Shown here one piece after another: positions 26,336 through 34,962 of a stretch of DNA of 64,000 bases. The DNA is taken from contig CAKQYA010000007.1 in assembly GCA_934293005.1 (NCBI GenBank), positions 32,243 through 96,242 on the forward strand, in the 5' to 3' direction. The position numbers and the translations under genes were made by a program. Below the pieces are notes generated by a model. It saw only the letters and a list, made by a program, of their open reading frames with translations, ran no database searches and was not told the DNA's origin. Positions within the stretch are counted from its first letter, which is position 1, and every line of letters begins with the position of its first letter. The stretch comes from an uncultured Bacteroidaceae bacterium (GTDB lineage: Bacteria; Bacteroidota; Bacteroidia; Bacteroidales; Bacteroidaceae).

Positions 26336-27934
26336 TTAGAGCTGTGGGCCTGCTGCAACGAGTGCCTTGCCTGCTTCGTTAGTAGTGTACTTAGCGAAGT
26401 TCTTGATGAAGCGTGCTGCGAGGTCCTTAGCCTTCTCTTCCCAGATAGAAGCGTCAGCATATGTGTCGCGTGGGTCGAGGATAGCTGGGTTGACGTTTGG
26501 AAGAGCTGTTGGCACTTCGAAGTCGAACATAGGAATCTTCTTTGTCTCAGCCTTGAGGATTGAGCCATCGAGGATAGCGTCGATGATGCCGCGTGTGTCT
26601 GGAATAGAGATACGCTTGCCTGTACCGTTCCATCCTGTGTTCACGAGGTATGCCTTTGCGCCTGACTTCTCCATCTTCTTAACGAGTTCCTTAGCATACT
26701 TTGTTGGGTGGAGCTCAAGGAATGCCTGGCCGAAGCAAGCTGAGAATGTTGGAGTTGGCTCAGTGATGCCACGCTCTGTGCCAGCGAGCTTAGCAGTGAA
26801 TCCTGAGAGGAAGTAGTACTGAGTCTGTGCTGGTGTGAGGATAGATACTGGAGGCAGTACACCGAATGCGTCAGCTGAGAGGAAGATAACGTTCTTTGCA
26901 GCTGGTGCTGATGATCCTGGCTGGATGTTGTTGATGTGGTAGATTGGGTAAGAAACACGAGTGTTCTCAGTGACCTTCTTGTCGCTGAAGTCAATCTTGC
27001 CGTTTGCGTCTACTGTCACGTTCTCAAGGAGAGCGTTGCGCTTGATAGCTCCGTAGATGTCTGGCTCGTTCTCCTTAGAGAGGTTGATGACCTTTGCGTA
27101 GCAACCGCCTTCGAGGTTGAACACGCCCTCGTCATCCCATCCGTGCTCGTCATCACCGATGAGGCGACGCTTAGGATCTGTTGAGAGGGTAGTCTTTCCT
27201 GTGCCTGAGAGACCGAAGAAGATAGCTGTGTTCTCACCGTTCATGTCGCAGTTTGCTGAGCAGTGCATAGATGCGATGCCCTGGAGTGGGAGGTAGTAGT
27301 TCTGCATTGAGAACATACCCTTCTTCATCTCGCCGCCGTACCATGTGTTGATGATAACCTGCTCGCGTGAAGTTGTGTTGAAGGCAACGCAAGTCTCTGA
27401 GTTGAGGCCGAGCTCCTTGTAGTTCTCAACCTTAGCCTTTGAAGCATTGTAGATAACGAAGTTTGGCTCGAACTCAGCGAGTTCCTCAGCTGTTGGACGG
27501 ATGAACATGTTTGTAACGAAGTGAGCCTGCCATGCAACCTCAACGATGAAACGTACTGAAAGACGAGTGGCCTTGTTTGCGCCGCAGAATGCATCGACTA
27601 CGTAGAGGTTCTTGTTGCAGAGCTCCTTTACTGCGAGATTCTTCACCTGTGCCCAAACTTTCTCAGACATTGGGTGGTTGTCGTTCTTGTAGTTCTCAGA
27701 TGTCCACCATACCTTGTCGTGTGACTGTGCATCATCAACGATGTACTTGTCCTTAGGTGAACGGCCAGTGAAGATACCAGTCATAACGTTAACTGCGCCG
27801 AGCTCAGTAACCTGACCTACTTCATAGCCTTCGAGGCCAGCCTTTGTCTCCTCTTCGAAGAGTTTCTCGTAAGAAGGGTTGTGTGCGATCACTGTAGAAC
27901 CAGTGATGCCATACTTTGTCAAATCTAATGCCAT
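26336..27934 (-). CDS. pckA: Phosphoenolpyruvate carboxykinase (ATP)
   Basis: Interconverts oxaloacetate and PEP; in succinate-producing Bacteroidales it mainly fixes CO2 onto PEP on the way to succinate. The 532-aa protein is full length, with 'GRSPKDKYIVDD' near residue 58, 'INTWYGGEMKKGMFS' with the metal-binding Lys, and the kinase-1a P-loop GLSGTGKTTL (241-250), then 'RRLIGDDEHGWDDEGVFNLE'. Codon choice is strongly biased towards a small set, consistent with high expression. Its promoter predicts a leader of about 110 bases. Confidence 0.97.
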   Translation of the reverse strand: MALDLTKYGITGSTVIAHNPSYEKLFEEETKAGLEGYEVGQVTELGAVNVMTGIFTGRSPKDKYIVDDAQSHDKVWWTSENYKNDNHPMSEKVWAQVKNLAVKELCNKNLYVVDAFCGANKATRLSVRFIVEVAWQAHFVTNMFIRPTAEELAEFEPNFVIYNASKAKVENYKELGLNSETCVAFNTTSREQVIINTWYGGEMKKGMFSMQNYYLPLQGIASMHCSANCDMNGENTAIFFGLSGTGKTTLSTDPKRRLIGDDEHGWDDEGVFNLEGGCYAKVINLSKENEPDIYGAIKRNALLENVTVDANGKIDFSDKKVTENTRVSYPIYHINNIQPGSSAPAAKNVIFLSADAFGVLPPVSILTPAQTQYYFLSGFTAKLAGTERGITEPTPTFSACFGQAFLELHPTKYAKELVKKMEKSGAKAYLVNTGWNGTGKRISIPDTRGIIDAILDGSILKAETKKIPMFDFEVPTALPNVNPAILDPRDTYADASIWEEKAKDLAARFIKNFAKYTTNEAGKALVAAGPQL

Positions 27935-28051
27935 AGTATTGTTTGTTTATAATGTGAATAAATATCTTTTTACCGTTTATCTTCCTGTTTGTTTGTGACT
28001 TTCTTTGGACTCATGTGATAGCTTTTGCGTGCCACATGCCCTAAATCAGTA

Positions 28052-28082
28052 CAAAGTTAATAATTTCTTATCTTTACACAAA
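28052..28082 (-). promoter_or_regulatory. Promoter of pckA
   Basis: On the minus strand TTTG (28082-28079), exactly 19 bases, then TAACTTTG (28059-28052): a full match to the Bacteroidetes consensus. Confidence 0.7.
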
Positions 28083-28205
28083 ATGAGTGGCGCGGATTTT
28101 CATAAATTTTCAATATGTTTATGTGAAAAAGTTTGCTTTTTATCTCATTTTATAAAGTGGTTGTAATATTCGGTTTGCAACTCTCTGTGACGTGGCTCTC
28201 TTTAT

Positions 28206-28264
28206 CCCAAATCTAATGTCCGAATAATCTTTCTGTTTCGGTCTGATGACCGATTTGGGTTTAT
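28206..28264. repeat. Dispersed motif, copies 4a and 4b as an inverted pair
   Basis: CCCAAATCTAATGTCCG at 28206-28222 faces GGTCTGATGACCGATTTGGG at 28240-28259. CCCAAATC pairs with GATTTGGG, so the pair can form a small hairpin. Confidence 0.55.
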
Positions 28265-28357
28265 TGCTGTTGGGGATGCCTCTGCTTTCTTTTGCCTGTT
28301 TTTGAAGGCGTCGCTCTACTATAATGATGTCTTCAGGCGCATTATGACTTAAAATAT

Positions 28358-28388
28358 TTTGTCATGATAAAATAAATGCCTACTTTTG
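28358..28388 (+). promoter_or_regulatory. Promoter of tRNA-Pro
   Basis: TTTG at 28358-28361, a 19-base spacer and TACTTTTG at 28381-28388 fit the consensus, about 65 bases before the tRNA. Confidence 0.65.
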
Positions 28389-28453
28389 CAGCGCTTTTGA
28401 TGAAAGGCTTTTTGTTTTTTTCTTATGCCTGTTCAACAAAGGCCATGGTGCAT

Positions 28454-28526
28454 CGGGATGTAGCGCAGTTGGTAGCGCACTACGTTCGGGACGTAGGAGT
28501 CGCGTGTTCGAGTCACGTCATCCCGA
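28454..28526 (+). tRNA. tRNA-Pro (anticodon CGG)
   Basis: A 73-base cloverleaf: acceptor CGGGATG pairs with CATCCCG, the D arm has GCGC/GCGC, the anticodon stem is CTACG/CGTAG around loop TTCGGGA (anticodon CGG, reading CCG), and the T arm GCGTG/CACGT encloses TTCGAGT. Discriminator base is A. CCA is not encoded. The C at position 1 is typical of bacterial tRNA-Pro. It stands alone. Confidence 0.95.
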
Positions 28527-28555
28527 CTTTTTCCCTTCTTCATCCTAATATAAGC

Positions 28556-28578
28556 CTAATGCCCTGCATGGGCATTAG
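28556..28578 (-). terminator. Hairpin overlapping the murI stop codon
   Basis: A 9-bp perfect stem (28556-28564 with 28570-28578) with a 5-nt loop covers the last codons of murI and could end the envelope operon. Confidence 0.5.
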
Positions 28579-29408
28579 ACGAGGGTGATGCGAGTGGCAT
28601 GCACATCTTCTTTAAGAAACAAGCTGGCGCATTCCCTGAACTTAGAGGGTGACTCGCTTGTGAAATATTGGCATGTGCCGCCTTTGGTGAGGCGTTGCTC
28701 CATCTCTGGATGCCTGTGAAGGTAGTTGCTGAGGCTTGATGCTATGTATTGGCCTTGGGAAATTACTTTAACTCCTGTTGGCATGTATTTATTTATCTTA
28801 TTGAGAAGAAGCGGGTAGTGCGTGCATCCAAGGATTACTGTGTCGATGAGAGGGTCTTTCTTCATGAGTTTGGTGATAGAGTCGTTGACGAAATAGTCGG
28901 CCCCAGGTTTGTCAAACTCATCGTTTTCCACCAATGGCACCCACATGGGACACGCCTGCCCCACGATGGTGGTGCCGGGGTAGAGTTTCTCTATTTCCAG
29001 TTTGTATGATTCCGACTTTATTGTGCCTTCGGTGGCAAGCACGCCTATGTGTTTTGTCTTTGTCATCTCGCCTACGATTTCAGCTGTGGGGCGGATGACG
29101 CCAAGCACCCTGTTGTCTGGCGCATTGAATGGCAGATATTGCTGCTGTATGGATCTGAGTGCCTTGGCTGATGCTGTGTTGCAACCCAGGATGACGAGTG
29201 GACAGCCAGAGGCGAAAAGTGTCTTGACGGCTTGCAGCGTGAACTCATACACCACATCGAAGGAGCGTGTGCCGTATGGTGTGCGTGCATTGTCGCCCAG
29301 ATAGATGTAGTCATACTGAGGCATGTGTTTTCTGATGCCATCGAGGATGGTCAGTCCGCCGTAGCCTGAGTCGAAGATTCCTATCGGTCCTTTGTCGCTA
29401 TGTTCCAT
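28575..29408 (-). CDS. murI: Glutamate racemase
   Basis: Makes D-glutamate for peptidoglycan. The 277-aa protein has the family motifs in order: GIFDSGYGGLT with catalytic Asp13, ILGCNTASA with Cys76 and ILGCTHYPLL with Cys195, the two cysteines acting as acid and base. It is the last gene of the envelope operon, 16 bases after the preceding skp-like gene, so peptidoglycan precursor synthesis may be coupled to outer-membrane assembly genes. Confidence 0.95.
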   Translation of the reverse strand: MEHSDKGPIGIFDSGYGGLTILDGIRKHMPQYDYIYLGDNARTPYGTRSFDVVYEFTLQAVKTLFASGCPLVILGCNTASAKALRSIQQQYLPFNAPDNRVLGVIRPTAEIVGEMTKTKHIGVLATEGTIKSESYKLEIEKLYPGTTIVGQACPMWVPLVENDEFDKPGADYFVNDSITKLMKKDPLIDTVILGCTHYPLLLNKINKYMPTGVKVISQGQYIASSLSNYLHRHPEMEQRLTKGGTCQYFTSESPSKFRECASLFLKEDVHATRITLV

Positions 29409-29424
29409 CGTGTTGTCTTTTGAT

Positions 29425-30069
29425 TTATTTGATTCCCATCTGTGTCAGCACGGCATCAGTGCAGTCTTCGCCCACGCCACCATCTATGTATGGATATGCA
29501 TTGGCATCGGTGTTGAGCACGTATGCGTATCCATTTTTCTTGCCTACGAGGTATATGGCATTGTTGAGGGCTTTGCGCACTGGCTCCATGAGTTCTTTCT
29601 CTGCGTTGGCAAGGAGTTCTTCTGCTTCTTGCTTGAACTTGACGCTCTGTTCCATGAGGAGCTGAAGCTCTTTCTGACGTTTGAGCATGATGTTTTGAGG
29701 AAAGTTTTTCTGTCCGTCGAGATATTCAGCGAATTTCTTTGAAAATTCCTGTTCTGCACGCTGCGCCTCTCTGTCGTAAGTCTCTTTCAGTTCGTTGAGG
29801 CTTTTCACGGCTTGTGCGTAGTCAGGCATTGCGCGCATGATTTCATCGTATGAGAGGAAGCCAAAAGGCTGAACACGAAGTTCGGCGGGCTGTTGTGGAT
29901 TTGCAGCTGTTTGGACAGTCTGTGGTTCTGTAGCCTGTGTGACGGTGTCGTCAGGCAACTGCATGACTGCTGTTTCGCCTCCTTGAGGAGAAACAGAAGG
30001 CACTGCCTCTTGAGCTGACATGAAGCCAGCGCAAGCAAGCAGTGCTATCATTATGATTGTTTTTCTCAT
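29425..30069 (-). CDS. OmpH/Skp-family periplasmic chaperone, paralogue 1
   Basis: Likely holdase for outer-membrane proteins. The 214-aa product has a signal peptide (cut before Gln), a low-complexity Gln/Pro/Thr-rich stretch (about residues 20-60), then a long coiled-coil Skp-like region (about 80-170, 'LKRQKELQLLMEQSVKFKQE') and a terminal conserved segment 'GYAYVLNTDANAYPYIDGG'. It is longer than the other two paralogues because of the N-terminal insertion. I chose the start at 30069, giving a compact signal peptide; an upstream frame extension contains what looks like a remnant of the previous gene's end. Confidence 0.82.
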   Translation of the reverse strand: MRKTIIMIALLACAGFMSAQEAVPSVSPQGGETAVMQLPDDTVTQATEPQTVQTAANPQQPAELRVQPFGFLSYDEIMRAMPDYAQAVKSLNELKETYDREAQRAEQEFSKKFAEYLDGQKNFPQNIMLKRQKELQLLMEQSVKFKQEAEELLANAEKELMEPVRKALNNAIYLVGKKNGYAYVLNTDANAYPYIDGGVGEDCTDAVLTQMGIK

Positions 30070-30143
30070 GTTGTGCATGTTTGTTACTTCACGCCTTTGT
30101 TTGATGTTGTTCGTTCCACAGAAAGTGAAACACGGCATGCTTG

Positions 30144-30635
30144 TTATTTCACGCCAAGCTTTGCCTTGACCTTGTCTGTGATGTCTGTTGCTGTGGTGCC
30201 GATGAATGGGATGCTTGCTGCGTCGAGCACGTATGCGAAACCTTCTGCCTGGCCCACTTCCTTGACTGCGTTCATCACTTTCTCCTGGATGCCAGCCATC
30301 TTGGTCTGGTATGTCTTTTGAAGTTCCTGTTCGCTTGTCTGGCCAAACTGCTGATACTCCTCGTAAGCTTTCTGCAGTTCCTGCTCACGGTAAGTGCGGA
30401 GTGTCTCTGAGAGTGTAGCCTTTTCTTTCTCGTAAGCGTCAGCCTTTGTCTGAATGTCTGTCTGCTTGCGCTGAAGCTCATCCTGGAACTGTTTCTGGAG
30501 GTTTTGGATCTCAGTCTGAAGCGCTGTGTAGTCGCTCATGCCCTGCACGATGTCGCCTGATTTGACGTGTCCGATTTTCTGCGCAAAGATTGTCATTGGC
30601 AATGCCAAGAGAATTGCTAAAATAATTTTCTTCAT
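30144..30635 (-). CDS. OmpH/Skp-family periplasmic chaperone, paralogue 2
   Basis: 163-aa Skp-like protein: signal peptide (cut before Gln19), a strongly charged coiled-coil (about 35-115, 'QTEIQNLQKQFQDELQRKQ'), and the conserved end 'GFAYVLDAASIPFIG' found across the family. Expected to trimerise and shield unfolded outer-membrane proteins in the periplasm before BamA. It lies in the middle of the three skp-like genes; a 31-bp tandem duplication lies just upstream of its start. Confidence 0.88.
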   Translation of the reverse strand: MKKIILAILLALPMTIFAQKIGHVKSGDIVQGMSDYTALQTEIQNLQKQFQDELQRKQTDIQTKADAYEKEKATLSETLRTYREQELQKAYEEYQQFGQTSEQELQKTYQTKMAGIQEKVMNAVKEVGQAEGFAYVLDAASIPFIGTTATDITDKVKAKLGVK

Positions 30636-30652
30636 TTTCTTCTATTTGTTGT

Positions 30653-30714
30653 TTTAGTTGTTGATTTGTCTTGTTATGTATTATTTAGTTGTTGATTTGT
30701 CTTATTAAGTATTA
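30653..30714. repeat. 31-bp tandem duplication between two skp-like genes
   Basis: Two units, 30653-30683 and 30684-30714, differ at two positions and begin TTTAGTTGTTGATTTGTCTT. They lie in the leader of skp paralogue 2. Confidence 0.85.
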
Positions 30715-30784
30715 TTGCATCAGCACAAGCTTCATGGAGTGTGTATGCCATGCTGGCTTAGATGTTGACATCGAGCTTGTGTGC

Positions 30785-31297
30785 TTAATATGAGTAACCC
30801 AATTTTGTAAGCACTTCGTCGCTGATGTCAATCTTGGGAGAGGCATAGATGATGCTGCCGCCAGATGCACGGTCGAGCACAAGCTGGTAGCCTTTTTGGT
30901 CGCAGATGTCTTTCACAGCGTTGTAAATCTCATCTTGTATTGGAGCAAGGAGGCTTTGGCGCTTCTTGTATAATTCGCCTTCGCTGCTGAAGTATTTCTT
31001 CTTCAGTTCGCTTGCTTCTTTTTCCTTTGCCATTATGGCCTCTTCGGCCTTGGTCTTTTGTGTGTCTGAGAGAAATACAGATTCCGACTGGTATTTCTTA
31101 TATAGGGTCTCTGCTTCCTTGAGAAGCACTTCCACCTCGTTTTCCCATTTCTTCGACACCTGGTTGAGCTGTTCGTTGGCGCGCTCATAAGCTGGAACAT
31201 TCTTGAGGATGTATTCCATGTCGACCAATGCAAACTTCTGGGCATTGGCAGCCACTGCGGCCACCATCACCATTATTGTGAGAATCATTTTTTTCAT
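30785..31297 (-). CDS. OmpH/Skp-family periplasmic chaperone, paralogue 3
   Basis: 170-aa Skp-like protein encoded directly after bamA. Signal peptide (cut before Gln), 'KFALVDMEYILKNVPAYERA' at the mature N-terminus, a charged helical arm (about 45-115) and the conserved C-terminal 'GYQLVLDRASGGSIIYASP'. This is the paralogue closest to the classical bamA-skp arrangement. I chose the ATG at 31297, which puts the Lys-rich n-region at the start; the in-frame ATG at 31306 is also possible. Confidence 0.88.
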   Translation of the reverse strand: MKKMILTIMVMVAAVAANAQKFALVDMEYILKNVPAYERANEQLNQVSKKWENEVEVLLKEAETLYKKYQSESVFLSDTQKTKAEEAIMAKEKEASELKKKYFSSEGELYKKRQSLLAPIQDEIYNAVKDICDQKGYQLVLDRASGGSIIYASPKIDISDEVLTKLGYSY

Positions 31298-31382
31298 GTC
31301 AATCAAATATTATAGTGTTAATACTGGATATTTGCGTTTGTATGATGTGTCGCGTCAGAGAGCCTTGCCGCTTCAGCCCAAT

Positions 31383-34019
31383 TTAAAACTCCTGTCCGAG
31401 CACGAAATGGAACTGGCTTCCGCCATAGCTCTTAGACCCATTGATGTTGTCGAATCCATAAGCCCAGTCGATACCCATCATACCTACCATAGGAAGGAAG
31501 AGACGCACACCGAAGCCGGCTGAACGTTTCATGTCGAATGGGTTGAACTTGCCCACTTCTGTCCAGGCGTTGCCTGCTTCTGCAAATGCGAGCGCATAGA
31601 TGTTGGTCGAACCGTTGAGCATGAGAGGGTATCTCAGTTCCATGGTCATGCGGTCGTAGGCGTAGCCGTAGTTGTAACCCTGTGTTAAGGCGCCGTTGTC
31701 GTATCCTCTCAGACCGATAGTTTCGGAATAGTATGATGATGAGTAGCCTGACATGCCGTCACCACCCACGTAGAATGTCTCGAACGGCGACTTCTTGTAT
31801 TTGCTGTAGCTGCCGAGAAGACCGAAGTCGAAGCGTGTCATCAGCACGAAGCATTTGTCGCGCTTGCCAAGTGGCACGTAGTAGCGAGAGTTGAATTTCC
31901 ATTTGTGGTATTCTATCCAGCGGTACTTGCGCTTCATGTCTTTCTGGTAGTTGGCATCCTGGTAGTTGGTGGCCATGTTCTTGTAGTCGACGCCGTCAAA
32001 CAGAGAGTAGGGCGGTGTGAACGACACAGATGCTGATATGGTGGAGCCTCTGCGAGGGAACATCGCATTGTCTATGCTGTTGCGCGATAGATTCAGCGTC
32101 AGGTTGATGTTGTTGCAGTTGCCGTTGGTGATGAGGAAATATTCCCAATCCTTCATCATATAGCGTGTGTAGCCAAGAGAGGCCGAGAAGCTGAATCGGT
32201 TGTCGGGCCAGGTGAGACGCTTGCCGAAACCTATGCTCACACCCAGCATCTCTATATACTTGTCTGGGTCGTAGTAGTTTGAGTAGTTGTTGTAGTATGA
32301 GCTGTTGTAGTTGCCGTAGCCATACATCATCGAGTAGTAGTTGTTGTAGTATGAGCTGTTGTAATAACTGCTGCTGATGTCGGTCTGGCGCGAGAAGAAT
32401 GCGCTGACGGAGAATTGGTTAGGACGCTTGCGTCCGAACCATGGGTCGAGGTAGGAGATGGAGTACGACTGGTAGTAGCTGCCATTTGTAGATGCGCTGA
32501 TTTCCACTTCCTGTCCGTCTCCCTGAGGCATGATGCCGCGGTGCAGCTTATCTTTTCCCAAGAGGTTGCGCATGGAGAAGTTGGTCAGTTTAAGGCCAAC
32601 CTTGCCTATCACGCCAGTCTGTCCCCATCCAAGAGAGAACTCAATCTGGTCGCTCGACTTTGGCGTGAGGCCAAGTTCGATGTCGACGGTGCCGTTAAAG
32701 CGGTCTGGCACAGGCTTGGGGTTCATCTGTTCTGGGTCGAAATGCCCCATCTGAGCTATTTCCTGCACCGACTGCTTGAATGCGTCCATGTTGAAAAGGT
32801 CGCCTGGCTTCATGTAAAGCTGGCGTCTCACCACTTCCTCATACACACGAGTGTTGCCGTATATCTTCACTTTGTTGATGGTGGCCTGTATGCCTTCGTA
32901 TATGCGTATTTCCAAATCGATGGAGTCGCCTACCACATCACGCTCCACGTCGTTGATCTGGTTGAACACATAACCATCATTATAGTAGGAGTTGCTCACA
33001 GATAGTCCATCTGTCTGGCCTCTCAGACGCTTCTCGATGTGCACTCTGTCATACACATCGCCCTTATTCATCTGAAGCACTCTGTTGAGAGCGTCGGTGC
33101 TGTAGATGGTATTGCCCACCCATTCAATGTTGCGGATGTAATATTTATGACCCTCGTCGATGTTGACATACACGTCTACCAAGTTGTCGCCCACGTCAAC
33201 CACGCTGTCAGAGTAGATGAGTGCGTCACGGTATCCCAGTTCGTTGTATTTCTCTATGATGCGGTCTTTGTCTTCTTCATATTTTTCTTGAACGAATTTC
33301 TTTGCCTTGAATAGACTCTTGAATCCCTTCTCGTTGGTCTTCTTCATCAAACCTCCAGAGAAGAAACCGCCATGGAATTTCTTTGTTGGTATGTTGTCGT
33401 TTCCTGTGATGTGTATCTTGCGGACTTTCACTTTCTCCTTCTTGTCGATGTTGACATCAACAATCAGTTGCCCTTCTTTAGCGGGATCATCGCGCTGCAC
33501 GATGTCTACCTCTGTGTTTTTGAAGCCTTTGTCGGCATAGTATCTTTTGATGATGATTTTTGCCTTGTCGGCCATGTTGGGCGTAATCTGATTTCCCTTG
33601 ATGATGCCTATCTTCTCTTCTATGTCGTCCTGTTCCGACTTCTTCACGCCATTGATGTTGATCAGCGACACACGTGGGCGCATGGCGAGCTTGATCTTCA
33701 GATAAACAGTGTTCTCCACTATGCTGTCTGCCTCAATGCTCACAGCTGAGAAAAGTCCATGTTTCCAATAGCGTTTGATGGCATCTGTTATGTCCTTGCC
33801 AGGCATCTCTATCACTTCGCCCTCAGATAGTCCGGATATGCCTATGAGGATGTAGTCCTCATAGTTTTTCACGCCTTCCACTTTTATTCCGCCTATCACG
33901 TATTTTTCGCTATGGTTGCCATATACTATGTTGGGCTGCGTCTGCACCTGCGCATTGGCATTGATGGAAAGAAGCATCAGAAGTGCGGATGCCAGTATGG
34001 CTATTCTATTTCTACTCAT
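31383..34019 (-). CDS. bamA: Outer-membrane assembly factor BamA
   Basis: Omp85-family insertase that folds beta-barrel proteins into the outer membrane. The 878-aa protein has a signal peptide (cut before Gln), five POTRA domains (about residues 25-440; for example 'KVRKIHITGNDNIP' and 'IRNIEWVGNTIYSTDALNRV') and a C-terminal barrel ending in '...FHFVLGQEF', with Phe last as expected. 'NLLGKDKLHRGIMPQGDGQE' opens the barrel. Residues about 546-583 are an odd run rich in Tyr, Ser and Asn, probably an extracellular loop. It follows uppS in the operon. Confidence 0.95.
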   Translation of the reverse strand: MSRNRIAILASALLMLLSINANAQVQTQPNIVYGNHSEKYVIGGIKVEGVKNYEDYILIGISGLSEGEVIEMPGKDITDAIKRYWKHGLFSAVSIEADSIVENTVYLKIKLAMRPRVSLININGVKKSEQDDIEEKIGIIKGNQITPNMADKAKIIIKRYYADKGFKNTEVDIVQRDDPAKEGQLIVDVNIDKKEKVKVRKIHITGNDNIPTKKFHGGFFSGGLMKKTNEKGFKSLFKAKKFVQEKYEEDKDRIIEKYNELGYRDALIYSDSVVDVGDNLVDVYVNIDEGHKYYIRNIEWVGNTIYSTDALNRVLQMNKGDVYDRVHIEKRLRGQTDGLSVSNSYYNDGYVFNQINDVERDVVGDSIDLEIRIYEGIQATINKVKIYGNTRVYEEVVRRQLYMKPGDLFNMDAFKQSVQEIAQMGHFDPEQMNPKPVPDRFNGTVDIELGLTPKSSDQIEFSLGWGQTGVIGKVGLKLTNFSMRNLLGKDKLHRGIMPQGDGQEVEISASTNGSYYQSYSISYLDPWFGRKRPNQFSVSAFFSRQTDISSSYYNSSYYNNYYSMMYGYGNYNSSYYNNYSNYYDPDKYIEMLGVSIGFGKRLTWPDNRFSFSASLGYTRYMMKDWEYFLITNGNCNNINLTLNLSRNSIDNAMFPRRGSTISASVSFTPPYSLFDGVDYKNMATNYQDANYQKDMKRKYRWIEYHKWKFNSRYYVPLGKRDKCFVLMTRFDFGLLGSYSKYKKSPFETFYVGGDGMSGYSSSYYSETIGLRGYDNGALTQGYNYGYAYDRMTMELRYPLMLNGSTNIYALAFAEAGNAWTEVGKFNPFDMKRSAGFGVRLFLPMVGMMGIDWAYGFDNINGSKSYGGSQFHFVLGQEF

Positions 34020-34213
34020 GTATGTGTTGCTTTGTTATATAAACATTTTTGTGTTATACAGATGATGAACGTTTGCAGCGCGCGCTTTCTTGGATGCGCG
34101 CCAGACTGTGCATAAATGTATATGGCGTTTATACGGTTGCTTGTTGTATGTTTTTACGCTGTTATATATATAATAATGTGGCTTTATGTATATGATATAT
34201 ATATAATGTGACG

Positions 34214-34954
34214 TTAATGTTTGTTTGTCACTTGTTCGCCTGTCTTGCCAAAGCGGCGTTGTCTGCCTTGGTAGTCGACGATGGCATGGCATAAGGCCTC
34301 CTCGTCAAAGTCGGGCCAGAAGGTCGGAGTGAAATAAAACTCTGAATATGCGCATTGCCATAGCAGATAGTTGCTAAGACGCTCTTCTCCCCCAGTGCGT
34401 ATCATGAGTTCGGGGTCGGGCATGAAACTGGTGGCGAGGTTGTGGCTGATGGTGTCTTCACTGATGTCTTCAGGCTGCAGCAAACCGTCTTTGACTTGTT
34501 GGGCGATCTGCTTCATGGCCTGTGTGATTTCCCATTTTGATGAGTAGCTCAGCGCAAGCACCATGCATGTGCCAGTATTGTCTTTTGTGCGTTTCTCAAG
34601 ATATTCGCATGCTTCCTGCACAACCTTGGGCAGCCGGCATGTGTCGCCGATGACACGGAAACGGGCATTTTTCTTCATGAAGAGTTCTTCCTCAAGATGC
34701 TTGAGCAGCAGAGCCATCAGGGCAGCTATTTCAGCTTCGGGACGGTTCCAGTTTTCGGTGGAGAACGTGTAGAGTGTGAGATATTCCACACCGAGGTTGA
34801 CTGCCGCTGTCATGATGTTGTGCACTCGTTCTGCACCAGCTTGGTGTCCGAATGTGCGTTCCTTACCTTGTGCCTGTGCCCATCTGCCGTTGCCGTCCAT
34901 GATGATGGCTATATGGCGTGGCACCCGATTCATATCAACTTGTTCTTTGTACAT
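34214..34954 (-). CDS. uppS: Undecaprenyl diphosphate synthase
   Basis: Condenses eight isopentenyl diphosphates onto farnesyl diphosphate to give the C55 carrier lipid for peptidoglycan and glycan assembly. The 246-aa protein has 'IAIIMDGNGRWA' with catalytic Asp20, 'GHQAGAERVHNIM', 'LYTFSTENWNRP' and the C-terminal 'IRTGGEERLSNYLLWQCAYS'. It begins 8 bases after the DUF6089 gene, so the two are translationally close. The usual 'GN..W' pattern is intact. Confidence 0.95.
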   Translation of the reverse strand: MYKEQVDMNRVPRHIAIIMDGNGRWAQAQGKERTFGHQAGAERVHNIMTAAVNLGVEYLTLYTFSTENWNRPEAEIAALMALLLKHLEEELFMKKNARFRVIGDTCRLPKVVQEACEYLEKRTKDNTGTCMVLALSYSSKWEITQAMKQIAQQVKDGLLQPEDISEDTISHNLATSFMPDPELMIRTGGEERLSNYLLWQCAYSEFYFTPTFWPDFDEEALCHAIVDYQGRQRRFGKTGEQVTNKH

Positions 34955-34962
34955 CTTGTGTC

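Larger units (their letters stand above)
27935..28453. other. Divergent intergenic region between pckA and tRNA-Pro
   Basis: These 519 bases contain the pckA promoter (28052-28082), a paired copy of the dispersed motif (28206-28264) and the tRNA promoter (28358-28388). The rest is AT-rich with no supported ORF. Confidence 0.6.
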
